From Acidimicrobiaceae bacterium (GTDB lineage: Bacteria; Actinomycetota; Acidimicrobiia; Acidimicrobiales; Aldehydirespiratoraceae): a stretch of DNA of 51,388 nucleotides. This document shows positions 16,404 through 24,528 of the stretch, one piece after another. The notes below the pieces were generated by a model that worked only from the letters and a program-made list of their open reading frames with translations, did no database searches and was not told the DNA's origin. The position numbers and the translations under genes are program-made. Within the stretch, counting starts at the first letter, position 1. Every line of letters starts with the position of its first letter. The stretch covers positions 1 through 51,388 of the forward strand of contig VXWX01000149.1 in the NCBI GenBank assembly GCA_009835735.1, in the 5' to 3' direction.

Positions 16404-18032
16404 ATGAGCGCGCTCGCTTCAACGTCCTTCCCGGCCGCTCTGACCGTCCTGGTGCTGGTTCCGGTGGCGGGGGCCTTGGTGCTGCTGGCGATGCCCCGAA
16501 CCCGACCCGACCTGTTCAAGCCGGTCGCCCTGGTGGCCTCGACGGTGTCGGCGGCTCTGGCGGTGTGGATGCTCGCCGAGTTCGACGCCGGCTCCGCCGC
16601 CGTCTTCCAGTTCTGGCAGCAGTACGAGTGGATCACGGGGTGGGGCGTCTCGTGGCAGGTCGGGGTGGACGGGCTGTCGCTGTTCCTGGTGGTGATGACC
16701 GCGCTGATCTTCCCGCTGGCCATCGTCGGCGTGGACGCCGAGCACTCGCCCAAGCCCTACTACGCCTGGATGCTGGTGCTGGAGGCGGGCTGCCTGGGCA
16801 CGTTCGTGGCTCTCGATCTGGTCATGTTCTTCGTCTTCTTCGAGATCGTGCTGGTGCCCATGTACTTCCTGATCGGCGGCTGGGGCCACGGCCGGAGGGC
16901 CTACGCAGCCATCAAGTTCTTCCTGTTCACCATGTTCGGCTCGGCCCTGATGCTGGTGGCCATCGTGGCTCTGGCATTCCTGCACTCCTCCGGCAACGGG
17001 GGTGACGTCACCTTCGACCTGGTCACCATTGCCGAGAACCAAGTGCTGGCCACCAACACGGCCCGCTGGCTTTTCCTGGCCTTCGCCCTGGCCTTCGCGG
17101 TGAAAGTGCCGCTGTTCCCGGTGCACACCTGGCTGCCCGACGCCCACACCAACGCGCCCACGGCCGGCTCGGTGATCCTGGCCGCGGTGATGCTGAAGCT
17201 TGGCACCTACGGCCTGGTGCGCTTCGGTCTGTACCTGTTCCCGGAGGCGTCGGTCTACTTCGCGCCGCTCATGATCACGCTGGGGGTGATCGGCATCATC
17301 TACGGCGCCATCGCCGCGGCCATGCAGCGGGACCTGAAGCGGCTGGTGGCCTACTCCTCGGTGGCCCACCTCGGCTTCATCGTGATCGGCACGTTCGCGC
17401 TCAACACCGAGGGCCTCACCGGCGGCGTGCTGCAGATGGTCAACCACGGAGTGTCCACCGGGGCGCTGTTCCTGCTGGTGGGCATGATCTACGAGCGCCG
17501 CCACACCCGCGAGATCTCCGAGCTCGGCGGGTTGCAGAAGCCGGCGCCGCTGCTGGCCGCGGTGTTCATGGTGGTGATGCTGTCGTCGGTCGGGCTCCCG
17601 GGCCTCAACGGTTTCGTGGGCGAACTGCTGGTGCTGCTGGGCGCCTTCAACGCCCACCGCTGGTGGGCGGTCGTGGCCGCTGCGGGCGTGATCCTGGCCG
17701 CGGTGTACCTGCTGTGGGCCTACCAGCGGGTCTTCCACGGGCCGGCCGTTGGCGCCAACGCGGAGACGCCGGATCTCCGCTGGCGCGAGGGCCTGGTGAT
17801 GGCGCCGTTCATCGCGGCCATCGTGTTCATGGGCGTCTATCCCAAGCCGGTGATCGAGCGGATCGAGCCGGCGGTGGACGCCATCATCGCCCATGTAGAA
17901 GACAACGTGTCGGGCTTCGTCGAGCCCGTAGCCGACGTGCATCCTTCAGTGAGCCTCGACGATCTGGCTAGGTCGATGGACGAGGCCGACCACAACGGCA
18001 GCGGCGCCGAACACAGCGAGGACGGCGGCTGA
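16404..18032 (+). CDS. nuoM: NADH-quinone oxidoreductase subunit M, antiporter-like (14-subunit copy)
   Basis: A 542-residue ND4-like pump subunit. FFEIVLVPMYFLI carries the helix 5 glutamate, and AVKVPLFPVHTWLPDAHTNA the helix 7/8 lysine region. The ATG immediately follows the nuoL TAG. The C-terminal 50 residues form a polar, acidic, His-containing tail beyond the usual end. The stop overlaps the nuoN ATG. Confidence 0.95.
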   Translation: MSALASTSFPAALTVLVLVPVAGALVLLAMPRTRPDLFKPVALVASTVSAALAVWMLAEFDAGSAAVFQFWQQYEWITGWGVSWQVGVDGLSLFLVVMTALIFPLAIVGVDAEHSPKPYYAWMLVLEAGCLGTFVALDLVMFFVFFEIVLVPMYFLIGGWGHGRRAYAAIKFFLFTMFGSALMLVAIVALAFLHSSGNGGDVTFDLVTIAENQVLATNTARWLFLAFALAFAVKVPLFPVHTWLPDAHTNAPTAGSVILAAVMLKLGTYGLVRFGLYLFPEASVYFAPLMITLGVIGIIYGAIAAAMQRDLKRLVAYSSVAHLGFIVIGTFALNTEGLTGGVLQMVNHGVSTGALFLLVGMIYERRHTREISELGGLQKPAPLLAAVFMVVMLSSVGLPGLNGFVGELLVLLGAFNAHRWWAVVAAAGVILAAVYLLWAYQRVFHGPAVGANAETPDLRWREGLVMAPFIAAIVFMGVYPKPVIERIEPAVDAIIAHVEDNVSGFVEPVADVHPSVSLDDLARSMDEADHNGSGAEHSEDGG

Positions 18033-19528
18033 TGGGCGCGGTGCTGGCTCAGCTCCCGGTGCGGACGCCTGCCATCGATTGGCCGGGGCTGCTGCCGGTG
18101 CTCCTGCCGGCCGCGGGCGCACTGGTGCTGCTGATGTTGCGCTCGCTGGTGCCCAGCCGGCTGATGCCGGCGGTGCTGGACGCGGTCTGGACTTTCGCGG
18201 TGGCGGCGGCCGGTCTCGTCTCGGTCGTAGTCCTGTGGCAGCGGGACGCGGACATTCAGGCGTTCGGCGGTCAACTGGTCATGGACCGGATGGCGCTGTT
18301 CGTGGCCGCGGTGGTTCTGGGCTCGGTGGCGCTGGTCGCTCCGACCCTTCCCCGGTATTGCCGGCGCGTCGGCGTCGCCAGCGCGGAGCTGTGCGTGCTC
18401 GCTCTGCTGGCTGCGGCCGGAGCGGTGGTCATGGCCGGGGCGGCCGATCTCATCGTGCTGTTCCTAGGGCTCGAGACCATGTCCATTGCGGCCTATGTGA
18501 TGGCCGCGCTCAACTTGCGCCGGCTCGAATCGCTGGAGGCCGGTCTCAAGTACTTCGTTCTCGGGGCCTTCTCCACCGCGTTCCTGCTGTTCGGCATAGC
18601 CCTGGTGTACGGCGCGACGGGCACGACGAACCTGGAGGGGATCGCCAGCTATCTCGACACCTTCATCATCCTGCGCGACGGGATGCTGCTGGCCGGTCTA
18701 GCCATGCTGCTGGTGGGCCTGGGCTTCAAGGTGGCTGCGGCCCCGTTCCATGCCTGGGCGCCCGACACCTACGTGGGCGCGCCGACGCCGGTGACAGCTC
18801 TCATGGCGTCGGCGGTGAAGGCGGCCGGCTTCGCTGCACTGATCCGTGTCTTCGTGGAGGCGCTGGGCACCCGGGCCGACGACTGGCGGCCAGCCGTGTT
18901 CGCGCTGGCGTGCGCCACCCTGGCGGTCGGATCGGTTCTGGCCGCCGTCCAGAGCGATGCCAAGCGGATCCTCGCCTACTCGTCGATCTCGCACGCGGGC
19001 TTCATCCTCGTCGGCGTGCAGGCCGCCTCCGATGAGGGCGTGGCCGCGGTGCTGTTCTACCTGGCGGCCTACGCAGTGATCGCGGTGGGCAGCTTCACGG
19101 TGGTGGCCGTGCTGTCGGGCCAACGCGACGATCGCACCGGCCTGGACACCCTGGCCGGCCTAGGTGCCGGCCGACCCGCCCTGGCGCTGGGGCTGACCGT
19201 CCTGCTGCTGGCCCAGGCCGGCGTGCCGTTCACGTCGGGCTTCGTGGCCAAGTTCTCGGTCATCGCCGCGGCCGTCGAGGCCCGCTCATACTGGTTGGCG
19301 GTGGTGGCCATGGTGAGCGCAGTGGTCGCAGCCTTCGCCTACCTGCGGGTGGTGGTGGCCATGTACTTCCGCGACTCCGGCGACGAAGCCGACACCCCGG
19401 AGGCGTCCAAGCCCGCTCTCGGCCTCGGCGCAGGAGCGGTGATCGTGGCGGCGGTGCTGTTGACGGTTGCTATGGGCGTGGTCCCCGGCGTGCTGGAGTC
19501 CCTGTCCAGCACGGCCGCCGGTCTGTGA
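18032..19528 (+). CDS. nuoN: NADH-quinone oxidoreductase subunit N, antiporter-like (14-subunit copy)
   Basis: A 498-residue ND2-like pump subunit and the last gene of the 14-gene set. GLETMSIAAYVMAALN carries the helix 5 Glu, and GFKVAAAPFHAWAPDTY the pump lysine and broken-helix motif. The one-base overlap with nuoM continues the operon. The next gene, a LigA-like ORF, begins 9 bases downstream on the same strand, so it may be cotranscribed. Confidence 0.95.
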   Translation: MGAVLAQLPVRTPAIDWPGLLPVLLPAAGALVLLMLRSLVPSRLMPAVLDAVWTFAVAAAGLVSVVVLWQRDADIQAFGGQLVMDRMALFVAAVVLGSVALVAPTLPRYCRRVGVASAELCVLALLAAAGAVVMAGAADLIVLFLGLETMSIAAYVMAALNLRRLESLEAGLKYFVLGAFSTAFLLFGIALVYGATGTTNLEGIASYLDTFIILRDGMLLAGLAMLLVGLGFKVAAAPFHAWAPDTYVGAPTPVTALMASAVKAAGFAALIRVFVEALGTRADDWRPAVFALACATLAVGSVLAAVQSDAKRILAYSSISHAGFILVGVQAASDEGVAAVLFYLAAYAVIAVGSFTVVAVLSGQRDDRTGLDTLAGLGAGRPALALGLTVLLLAQAGVPFTSGFVAKFSVIAAAVEARSYWLAVVAMVSAVVAAFAYLRVVVAMYFRDSGDEADTPEASKPALGLGAGAVIVAAVLLTVAMGVVPGVLESLSSTAAGL

Positions 19529-19537
19529 CGCGATCCG

Positions 19538-19891
19538 ATGAGCCTGTACTACGTCCAGAAGTTCCTCTACGAGCTGAACCGCGACCCCAAGCTGCAGGAG
19601 GCCTACCTCGCCGACCGGCGAGAGGTGCTAGAGCCTTATGACCTCGACGAGGAGGAAGTCGAGGCGCTCATCGAGCCCGATATCGGGCTGCTCTATGTCC
19701 TAGGCGTCAACGGGCAGATCCTGATGCACTTCGCTGCTCTGCATCAGATCGAGTGGGCCGACTACCTCCAGCGAATGCGCGACGGGGTCTCTGAGCACGG
19801 ACCGGTGCGGGCCGGGGTGTACGCCCTGAGCGGGTACGAGGGTGTCGACGCACACGCGGCTGTACTCGGCCAGCGAACTTCAAGCGGTTGA
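19538..19891 (+). CDS. LigA-like small subunit of an extradiol dioxygenase
   Basis: A 117-residue, largely helical protein. Sequence features such as VQKFLYELNRDP, LEPYDLDEEEVEAL and DIGLLYVLGVNGQILMH resemble the alpha subunit (LigA superfamily) of protocatechuate 4,5-dioxygenase and related enzymes. In that family the alpha subunit caps the active site of the LigB-type catalytic subunit. The catalytic partner is probably the convergent gene at 19923-20753, an unusual arrangement because ligA and ligB are normally tandem or fused. The gene lies 9 bases after nuoN. The substrate cannot be deduced. Confidence 0.8.
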   Translation: MSLYYVQKFLYELNRDPKLQEAYLADRREVLEPYDLDEEEVEALIEPDIGLLYVLGVNGQILMHFAALHQIEWADYLQRMRDGVSEHGPVRAGVYALSGYEGVDAHAAVLGQRTSSG

Positions 19892-19923
19892 TCACCTCCG
19901 GCGTGGCTAGCTGCTTGAAGGTT
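19876..19923. terminator. inverted repeat between convergent ligA-like and ligB-like genes (possible terminator)
   Basis: AACTTCAAGC (19876-19885) and GCTTGAAGGTT (19913-19923) are inverted copies separated by 27 bases, spanning the short gap between two convergent stop codons. The loop is long and there is no T-run, so termination is possible but unproven. Confidence 0.35.
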
Positions 19924-20753
19924 CAGGCAGCGGCCGAGAGGTCGTAGGTGGCGATGGTGCAGCCCACCGCGAAGATCGGGACCGGCTGGTAGCAGTGCAC
20001 TGTGCCGGGCGCCCCGGAAGCCGCCGCGCTGATGGCGATGAAGGTGCGGATCTCGAAGGCGCCCTGGCCCGCCTCGGTGTAGACGGACCGGTCGTCGTAG
20101 TCGAGAAGCGCATCGCGGTCGTTGCGGCACCAGCGATCGAGGAAGTCTCGGTCCCAGGCCTCGTTGATCTTCCCTGAGTCGGGGGTAGCCGGCCAGTGGG
20201 AGATCCCGCCGGTCCCGATGACGGCCACACGCTCGGGCACGAGATCGGCGGCCCTCCGGATGGACTCACCGAACGCCCACACCCGCTCATAGGGGGCGAG
20301 CGGAGGGCCCTGGCAGTTGATGTTGACCGGAACCACGGGCAGGTCGTAGTCGGGGGTCAGGAAGTGGAGCGGAACCGCGATCCCGTGATCGAGCTTCCAC
20401 TCCTCGGCGTAGGAGACGTCCGAAGTGCCCATGATCTCGGTGATCAGACGCTGGGACAGGTCTCGATTTCCCGGCACCACGAACCTGTCGATCCCCAGCC
20501 ACCCCGGATCCTCTATGGGCCCTTCGTAGTAGTCGGCCATCCCGATGGCGAAGCTCGGCATGTTGTTCATGAAGAAGTTGCCGAAGTGCTCGGCGGCCAC
20601 GACCATCAAGGCGTCGGGCCGGGAGTCGGCCAGGGCCGCGGCCATCTTTCCGTAGGCGGAGTAGACCTTGTCCCTCACATCCGGATCGGCCTGGTCGGCT
20701 CGTCCGACGATGCCCGGAGCGTGGCTGCAGACTCCAGCGAACACGAGGGCCAT
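19923..20753 (-). CDS. LigB-like class III extradiol dioxygenase catalytic subunit
   Basis: A 276-residue non-heme Fe(II) dioxygenase that cleaves catechol-type rings. By alignment to LigB, the Fe ligands are H11 (CSHAPG), H56 (AEHFGNFF) and E234 (GAFEIRTF); H186 in GTGGISHWP matches the catalytic histidine and H123 sits in DHGIAVPLHFL. The frame is open well upstream on the minus strand, but ATG 20753 is where the family fold starts. It is convergent with the LigA-like gene and divergent from the phytanoyl-CoA dioxygenase-like gene, with only 36 bases between the starts. The substrate is unknown. Confidence 0.88.
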   Translation of the reverse strand: MALVFAGVCSHAPGIVGRADQADPDVRDKVYSAYGKMAAALADSRPDALMVVAAEHFGNFFMNNMPSFAIGMADYYEGPIEDPGWLGIDRFVVPGNRDLSQRLITEIMGTSDVSYAEEWKLDHGIAVPLHFLTPDYDLPVVPVNINCQGPPLAPYERVWAFGESIRRAADLVPERVAVIGTGGISHWPATPDSGKINEAWDRDFLDRWCRNDRDALLDYDDRSVYTEAGQGAFEIRTFIAISAAASGAPGTVHCYQPVPIFAVGCTIATYDLSAAA

Positions 20754-20763
20754 GACCGCAGCG

Positions 20764-20778
20764 TAGACCGCCGGTCTA
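20764..20778. promoter_or_regulatory. 15-bp palindrome between divergent ligB-like and phyH-like starts
   Basis: TAGACCG-C-CGGTCTA is a perfect 7-bp inverted repeat with a 1-base centre, in the 36-base gap between two divergent start codons. Its place and symmetry suit an operator for a dimeric regulator controlling both genes. With so little room, at least one transcript may be leaderless. No regulator gene lies adjacent. Confidence 0.5.
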
Positions 20779-20789
20779 GATTGTCGGCG

Positions 20790-21614
20790 GTGATCTCCGC
20801 TGAAGTGAGGGCTGCTTTCGAGAGCGACGGCGTGGTCAAGATCCCGGGCGCAGTGGACGGCGAGTGGGTGGCGCGGATCCTGGAGGACGCCCAGACGCAG
20901 CTCGATGATCCAGGGCCGTGGGTCACCGACACGAACCCGGGCGCAGCCCAGGACCGCCTGTTCACCACCCGGTACCGCTGGCAGCACGCGCCGGTGATCC
21001 GCGACTTCGTGTTCTCGTCGCCCGTCGCCGCGATGGCCGCTTCGCTCACCGGCTCCGAGAGGATGCGCTTCTACTTCGACCACCTGCTGGTGAAGGAGCC
21101 CCTCACATCGGCGCCTACGCCGTGGCACCAGGACATTCCCTACTGGCCCTTCCTCGGCAGGCAGATCGTGTCGGCGTGGGTCGCGGCCACCAGCAGCCGG
21201 GTGAGCCACAGTTCGCTCGAGTTCGTGAGGGGCTCACACCGTTGGGACGCGTACTACGCGCCTACATCCTTCGACGGCCAGGGTGGCTGGACCGAGGACT
21301 TCAAGGGCGATCCCATGCCGGACGTCGAGGCGGCCCGCGGCCGCTCCGACTGCCCATACGAGATCGTCGGGTTCGACGTCGAGCCCGGGGACGCCATCTT
21401 CTTCTCGGCCTGGATCATCCACGGCTCGCCCGCCAACGAGAGCCGCGAACGCCGGGTTGCGCTGTCCACCCGGTGGCTGGGCGACGACGCCACCTGGTAC
21501 CCGCATCCGGGCTGCGATCCCACCGTCACCCAGGACGACACCACCGCAGCGCCGGGCGCATACCCCGCCGACGATGCGAGGTTCCCGCTCGTGTATGGAG
21601 CCGCTGCCCGCTAG
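20790..21614 (+). CDS. phytanoyl-CoA dioxygenase (PhyH) family Fe(II)/2-oxoglutarate oxygenase
   Basis: A 274-residue 2-oxoglutarate-dependent oxygenase. The Fe ligands are H113 and D115 (TPWHQD) and H211 (WIIHGSP), with R222 the likely 2-oxoglutarate carboxylate ligand. The frame is open far upstream but overlaps the divergent gene, so the start is set at GTG 20790 (TTG 20781 is an alternative); the fold begins there. The stop TAG shares CTAG with the stop of the opposing antiporter gene. PhyH-family members hydroxylate very diverse substrates, so the substrate is open. Confidence 0.87.
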   Translation: MISAEVRAAFESDGVVKIPGAVDGEWVARILEDAQTQLDDPGPWVTDTNPGAAQDRLFTTRYRWQHAPVIRDFVFSSPVAAMAASLTGSERMRFYFDHLLVKEPLTSAPTPWHQDIPYWPFLGRQIVSAWVAATSSRVSHSSLEFVRGSHRWDAYYAPTSFDGQGGWTEDFKGDPMPDVEAARGRSDCPYEIVGFDVEPGDAIFFSAWIIHGSPANESRERRVALSTRWLGDDATWYPHPGCDPTVTQDDTTAAPGAYPADDARFPLVYGAAAR

Positions 21615-23266
21615 GGCTCTTCGGTCTCCATTTGCTCGAGTTCGGCCTCGATCTCGTTCATCAGCACGACCAGGTCGATCACGTCGTGGCTCGTGACCGA
21701 ACCCAGGAATTGGCCGGACTCGCGGTCCAGCACCGGGATCACGGACTGCGAGGCGTTGGTCATCCTCTCCAGTGCGTCTTGGATCGGTTCATCGGGCCAT
21801 GCGACCAGGGTGTTCGGCCGCAGAACGTCCCGCAGCGAGGCGGCTGCCCGCGAGCGCCGGCGTAACGAGCGGTGTCCGGTCGTCGTGACGATTCCGGTGA
21901 CCTCGCCGCCGTCGACGACCAGGTAGTCGTGCTGGTGGGGCGCGGTCCAGGACTCCATGAACTCGGCCACGGAGGTGTCCGGCCCCGGGTACTCGCGTGT
22001 GCTGTCCAGGACGCTTGAGACCTGAACGTCCTGTAGGGCGTACCGGGCGAACGCCGGCGTCACTGAGGCGGGTAGTGGGGAGCGCTCGGACAGCACCGTC
22101 CGCCGGACCGCGAAGTTGATGACGGCCGGCATGAACAGGATGTAGCCGAACATGATCACCACCAGCAACGAGAACACGTCCTCGTCGATCACGCCGGCCT
22201 CAAGAAGGACGAGCAGGAAGGCGATTTCTGCAACGCCCTTGGACATCAGACCGGTCGCCAGCGCGAAGGGTGCGTCGATCCGGGTGACGTACGTGCCGAT
22301 GAAAGCCCCGGCGAACTTCCCGGCCAGAGGCACCAGAACGAGCCCGGCCACTGTGGAGGCGGGTAGATCGATGAAGGACAGGTCGAAGTACAACCCGGCC
22401 GAGGCGAAGAACAGGGGAACGAAGAGGCCCTCGGAGGCGCTGCGCATGCCGGGCATGATGTCGTTGCGCACCCCTTGGGACAGTCCTGACAGGGCTGCAC
22501 CGAACAGCAGTGCCCCGATGGTGCCGTGCAGGCCCATCTTCTCGGCTCCCACGACCATCAGGAAGAGCCCTCCGATGAGAAGGCCGAATGAGAGCTGGGG
22601 AACGTTGACGAGACGCTGCAGGCCGACGATGGCCACCGGCAGCACCTTCGCCGACAGCAGCCAGGCCAGTATCACGAAGCCAGCCATCTTGCCGAGGAGG
22701 GCCAGAACCGAGAGCGCGGTGACGCTGGGGAGGGTCTCGCCGACGGTGAAGCCCACCACGAGTAGCGAGGCGATCTCTGCGATGATCACGATGGTGAAGA
22801 TCTTCAGCCCTATGGGCTGCTTGAGGGTCCCGGAGTCAGACAGGACCTTGGCCGCCAGGCCGAGGCTCGAGAGCGACAGCACCCCGGCCAGCGCCAGCGC
22901 TTCGTTGAACTCCAGACCCAGCCCCAAGTCGATCCCGAAGAGGTCGGAAGTGACCGCCAGGGCCGCCAGCAGCGATATGACGACGGAGATGATGGCTGCC
23001 GCGAAGTACCGGCCCCGGATGGTCACCACGAAGCCCGGGACGTCGATCTCGTCCAGCCCGACGATGAAGAACAGCACGAATATCCCAATCTCCAGGAAGA
23101 GCTGGAGGTCGTGAGTGGGCTCGACCAGCCCGGTAGCGGGACCGAGCAACACTCCGGTCAGCGTGAAGGCGATGATCGAGCTCAGGCCGAAGCGGCCAAG
23201 AGCGCCCTCTAGGAGTTTGGCTACGACGATAAGGAGCCCGATCGGCAGCAGTACGTCCAGTAACAC
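21611..23266 (-). CDS. CPA2-family cation:proton antiporter with C-terminal CBS domain pair
   Basis: A 551-residue membrane protein with about 12-13 hydrophobic helices of the Na+/H+ exchanger (KefB/CPA2) fold: a VLLGPATGL-type first segment, FFIVGLDEID, and GATGLMSKGVAEIAFLLVLLEAG-like elements in the second half. The C-terminal ~110 residues read as a CBS pair (DYLVVDGGEVTGIVTT and VIPVLDRESGQFLGSVTSHD), which may sense adenine nucleotides. The start is set at GTG 23266 because GGGAGGGG lies just upstream and the first helix follows at once; the 57 residues encoded further upstream are Arg/Pro-rich. It exchanges K+ or Na+ for H+; the ion is not determinable. Confidence 0.88.
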   Translation of the reverse strand: MLLDVLLPIGLLIVVAKLLEGALGRFGLSSIIAFTLTGVLLGPATGLVEPTHDLQLFLEIGIFVLFFIVGLDEIDVPGFVVTIRGRYFAAAIISVVISLLAALAVTSDLFGIDLGLGLEFNEALALAGVLSLSSLGLAAKVLSDSGTLKQPIGLKIFTIVIIAEIASLLVVGFTVGETLPSVTALSVLALLGKMAGFVILAWLLSAKVLPVAIVGLQRLVNVPQLSFGLLIGGLFLMVVGAEKMGLHGTIGALLFGAALSGLSQGVRNDIMPGMRSASEGLFVPLFFASAGLYFDLSFIDLPASTVAGLVLVPLAGKFAGAFIGTYVTRIDAPFALATGLMSKGVAEIAFLLVLLEAGVIDEDVFSLLVVIMFGYILFMPAVINFAVRRTVLSERSPLPASVTPAFARYALQDVQVSSVLDSTREYPGPDTSVAEFMESWTAPHQHDYLVVDGGEVTGIVTTTGHRSLRRRSRAAASLRDVLRPNTLVAWPDEPIQDALERMTNASQSVIPVLDRESGQFLGSVTSHDVIDLVVLMNEIEAELEQMETEEP

Positions 23267-23488
23267 GCGACCCCTCCCGGGTAATGGTGTCGAGAGAGTG
23301 AGACGAGAGTACTTCGCTGACTCTGGTCGGGCCGGGTCGGGGACCTGGCGAGCAGATCGTCGGAAGTGCCTCGCATGGCTTTGTGGCGGCACGGTAGGCG
23401 CGCGGCGCGCGCGGGGGTTACTATGTCGCCCAGTCAACGGCCATAGCTAGCCGACGGTTAGATCGCGATACCGAGGAGATGCGGTTCA
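23267..23488. promoter_or_regulatory. divergent intergenic region between antiporter and STAS genes
   Basis: This 222-base region separates two divergent starts and should hold promoters for both. GGGAGGGG before the antiporter GTG and GAGGAG (23473-23478) before the STAS TTG are visible ribosome binding sites. A GC-alternating stretch at about 23398-23413 is followed by TTACTATG. No confident -35/-10 pair was found. Confidence 0.4.
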
Positions 23489-23827
23489 TTGAATATCAGC
23501 ACTGACAGGCAGGGGGGAGCGTTGATAGCGATGGCTGAGGGTCGCGTCGACGGTGCCAACGCCCTCGAGTTCCATGAAGCACTGGAAGCCGCCATCAGCC
23601 CGGACGACACCGGGATGGTGCTGGACTTCGAAGGCATCTCCTATATCAGCAGCGCTGGTTTGCGTGTGGTCCTGCTGGTTGCCAAGACGCTCCAGAAGCA
23701 GAACGCCAAGATGGCCGTCTGCTCGCTGTCCGATTCGATCCGGGAGATCTTCGAGATCAGCGGGTTCGACAAGATCATCCCGGTCCACGGCTCGCGCGCC
23801 GATGCGCTCGCCGGGGTCGGAGGCTGA
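23489..23827 (+). CDS. STAS-domain anti-sigma factor antagonist
   Basis: A 112-residue single-domain protein of the SpoIIAA/RsbV type. VLDFEGISYISSAGLRVVL aligns with the phosphorylation loop of SpoIIAA, and S55 matches its phosphorylated S58; the C-terminal SGFDKIIPVH also matches. In the family, the dephosphorylated protein binds an anti-sigma kinase and releases a sigma factor. The TTG start was accepted because of GAGGAG 10 bases upstream. No anti-sigma kinase or sigma gene is adjacent, so its partner is elsewhere or it acts in another way. Confidence 0.88.
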   Translation: MNISTDRQGGALIAMAEGRVDGANALEFHEALEAAISPDDTGMVLDFEGISYISSAGLRVVLLVAKTLQKQNAKMAVCSLSDSIREIFEISGFDKIIPVHGSRADALAGVGG

Positions 23828-23924
23828 TCACTTCCTGACCTCTCGCTAGGCGACAGGGTTCTTAAGTCCCGTCCAGTTCTCTTCACGCGCGCCCGCGCGG
23901 CCTCTGAGCGGGTACGTTCTCGCT

Positions 23925-24380
23925 ATGGCTGGCGAGAGCGACAGGCGGCCACTGGCTGTGGCCTGGGACGAGGCGCGGGAAGTGCTGGTCGTGGTGCTGC
24001 TGGCCACCGCGCTGCTGCACGTGGTCGCGCCCATGATCCGGTACGCCGGCATCGATCGTCGCTATCCGTGGTGGGACGACCTTCACAGCGCTCTCACCAA
24101 CGTCAACACCCTTACCGGCCTCCTGCTGGTGGGCGCGGCCGTCGCGGTATGCACCACTCCAGCCGACGACATGGTCCCCCGGCTGCGGCAATCGGTCTAC
24201 TGGGCGTCGGTTGTAGTGGCCCTTCTCGGTGTGCTCGCGATCGTCAATGTCCTGTCGGTGCCGTCTGCCGGCGACGCAACCGCAATGCGGCTGGCAGTCG
24301 TGGCCTGGCGCCCAGGACCGGCCGTGTTGCTGTCGGGTTGCGCGGCCTGGATGGCTCGGCGAGTAGTGCTTCTCGGCTAG
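23925..24380 (+). CDS. small four-helix membrane protein of unknown function
   Basis: A 151-residue protein with four hydrophobic segments at about 18-37, 58-78, 91-112 and 125-147. A polar loop with DRRYPWWDDLHSALTN lies between the first two. I do not recognise the family. No catalytic or cofactor motif is visible. Its TAG stop is the first part of a dispersed repeat (CTAGAGGCCGAG), which then fills the gap up to the second nuo operon. The reading frame shows normal third-position GC bias, so it is probably real. Confidence 0.65.
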   Translation: MAGESDRRPLAVAWDEAREVLVVVLLATALLHVVAPMIRYAGIDRRYPWWDDLHSALTNVNTLTGLLLVGAAVAVCTTPADDMVPRLRQSVYWASVVVALLGVLAIVNVLSVPSAGDATAMRLAVVAWRPGPAVLLSGCAAWMARRVVLLG

Positions 24381-24484
24381 AGGCCGAGCTTGCGAGGCCC
24401 CTGGGCCCGAGCGGCCCGTGAGCGCAGCGAACATGAGCGGACAGCAGGCCCGAGCGGCCCGTGAGCGCAGCGAACAAGAGCGGG
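24377..24484 (+). repeat. dispersed repeat, copy 1 (5' arm plus two cores)
   Basis: It begins on the stop codon of the preceding gene with CTAGAGGCCGAGCTTGCGAG, then a core starting GCCCGAGCGGCCCGTGAGCG at 24405-24440 and a second core at 24448-24484, separated by 7 bases. Other copies lie at 37468-37515, 41566-41601 and 44457-44539, with a partial arm at 29667-29678. The cores contain GTG and ATG triplets in the frame of downstream nuoA, so automatic start calls could be misled. Confidence 0.9.
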
Positions 24485-24528
24485 CGGCTGACGCGTCGCG
24501 GGCTGGCTCGACGGTAAGCTTCCGGCCC

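Noticed and set aside
20196-20789. N-terminal extension of the PhyH-family protein
   Set aside because: It is antisense to the LigB-like coding region and lacks any domain.
23398-23413. GCGCGC-rich stretch upstream of the STAS gene as a regulatory palindrome
   Set aside because: Simple GC alternation in GC-rich DNA; no convincing dyad or link to a start site.
24418-24528. A longer nuoA (second copy) starting at GTG 24418
   Set aside because: The extra 37 residues translate the dispersed repeat and are not NuoA-like; GTG 24529 gives the normal 121-residue length.
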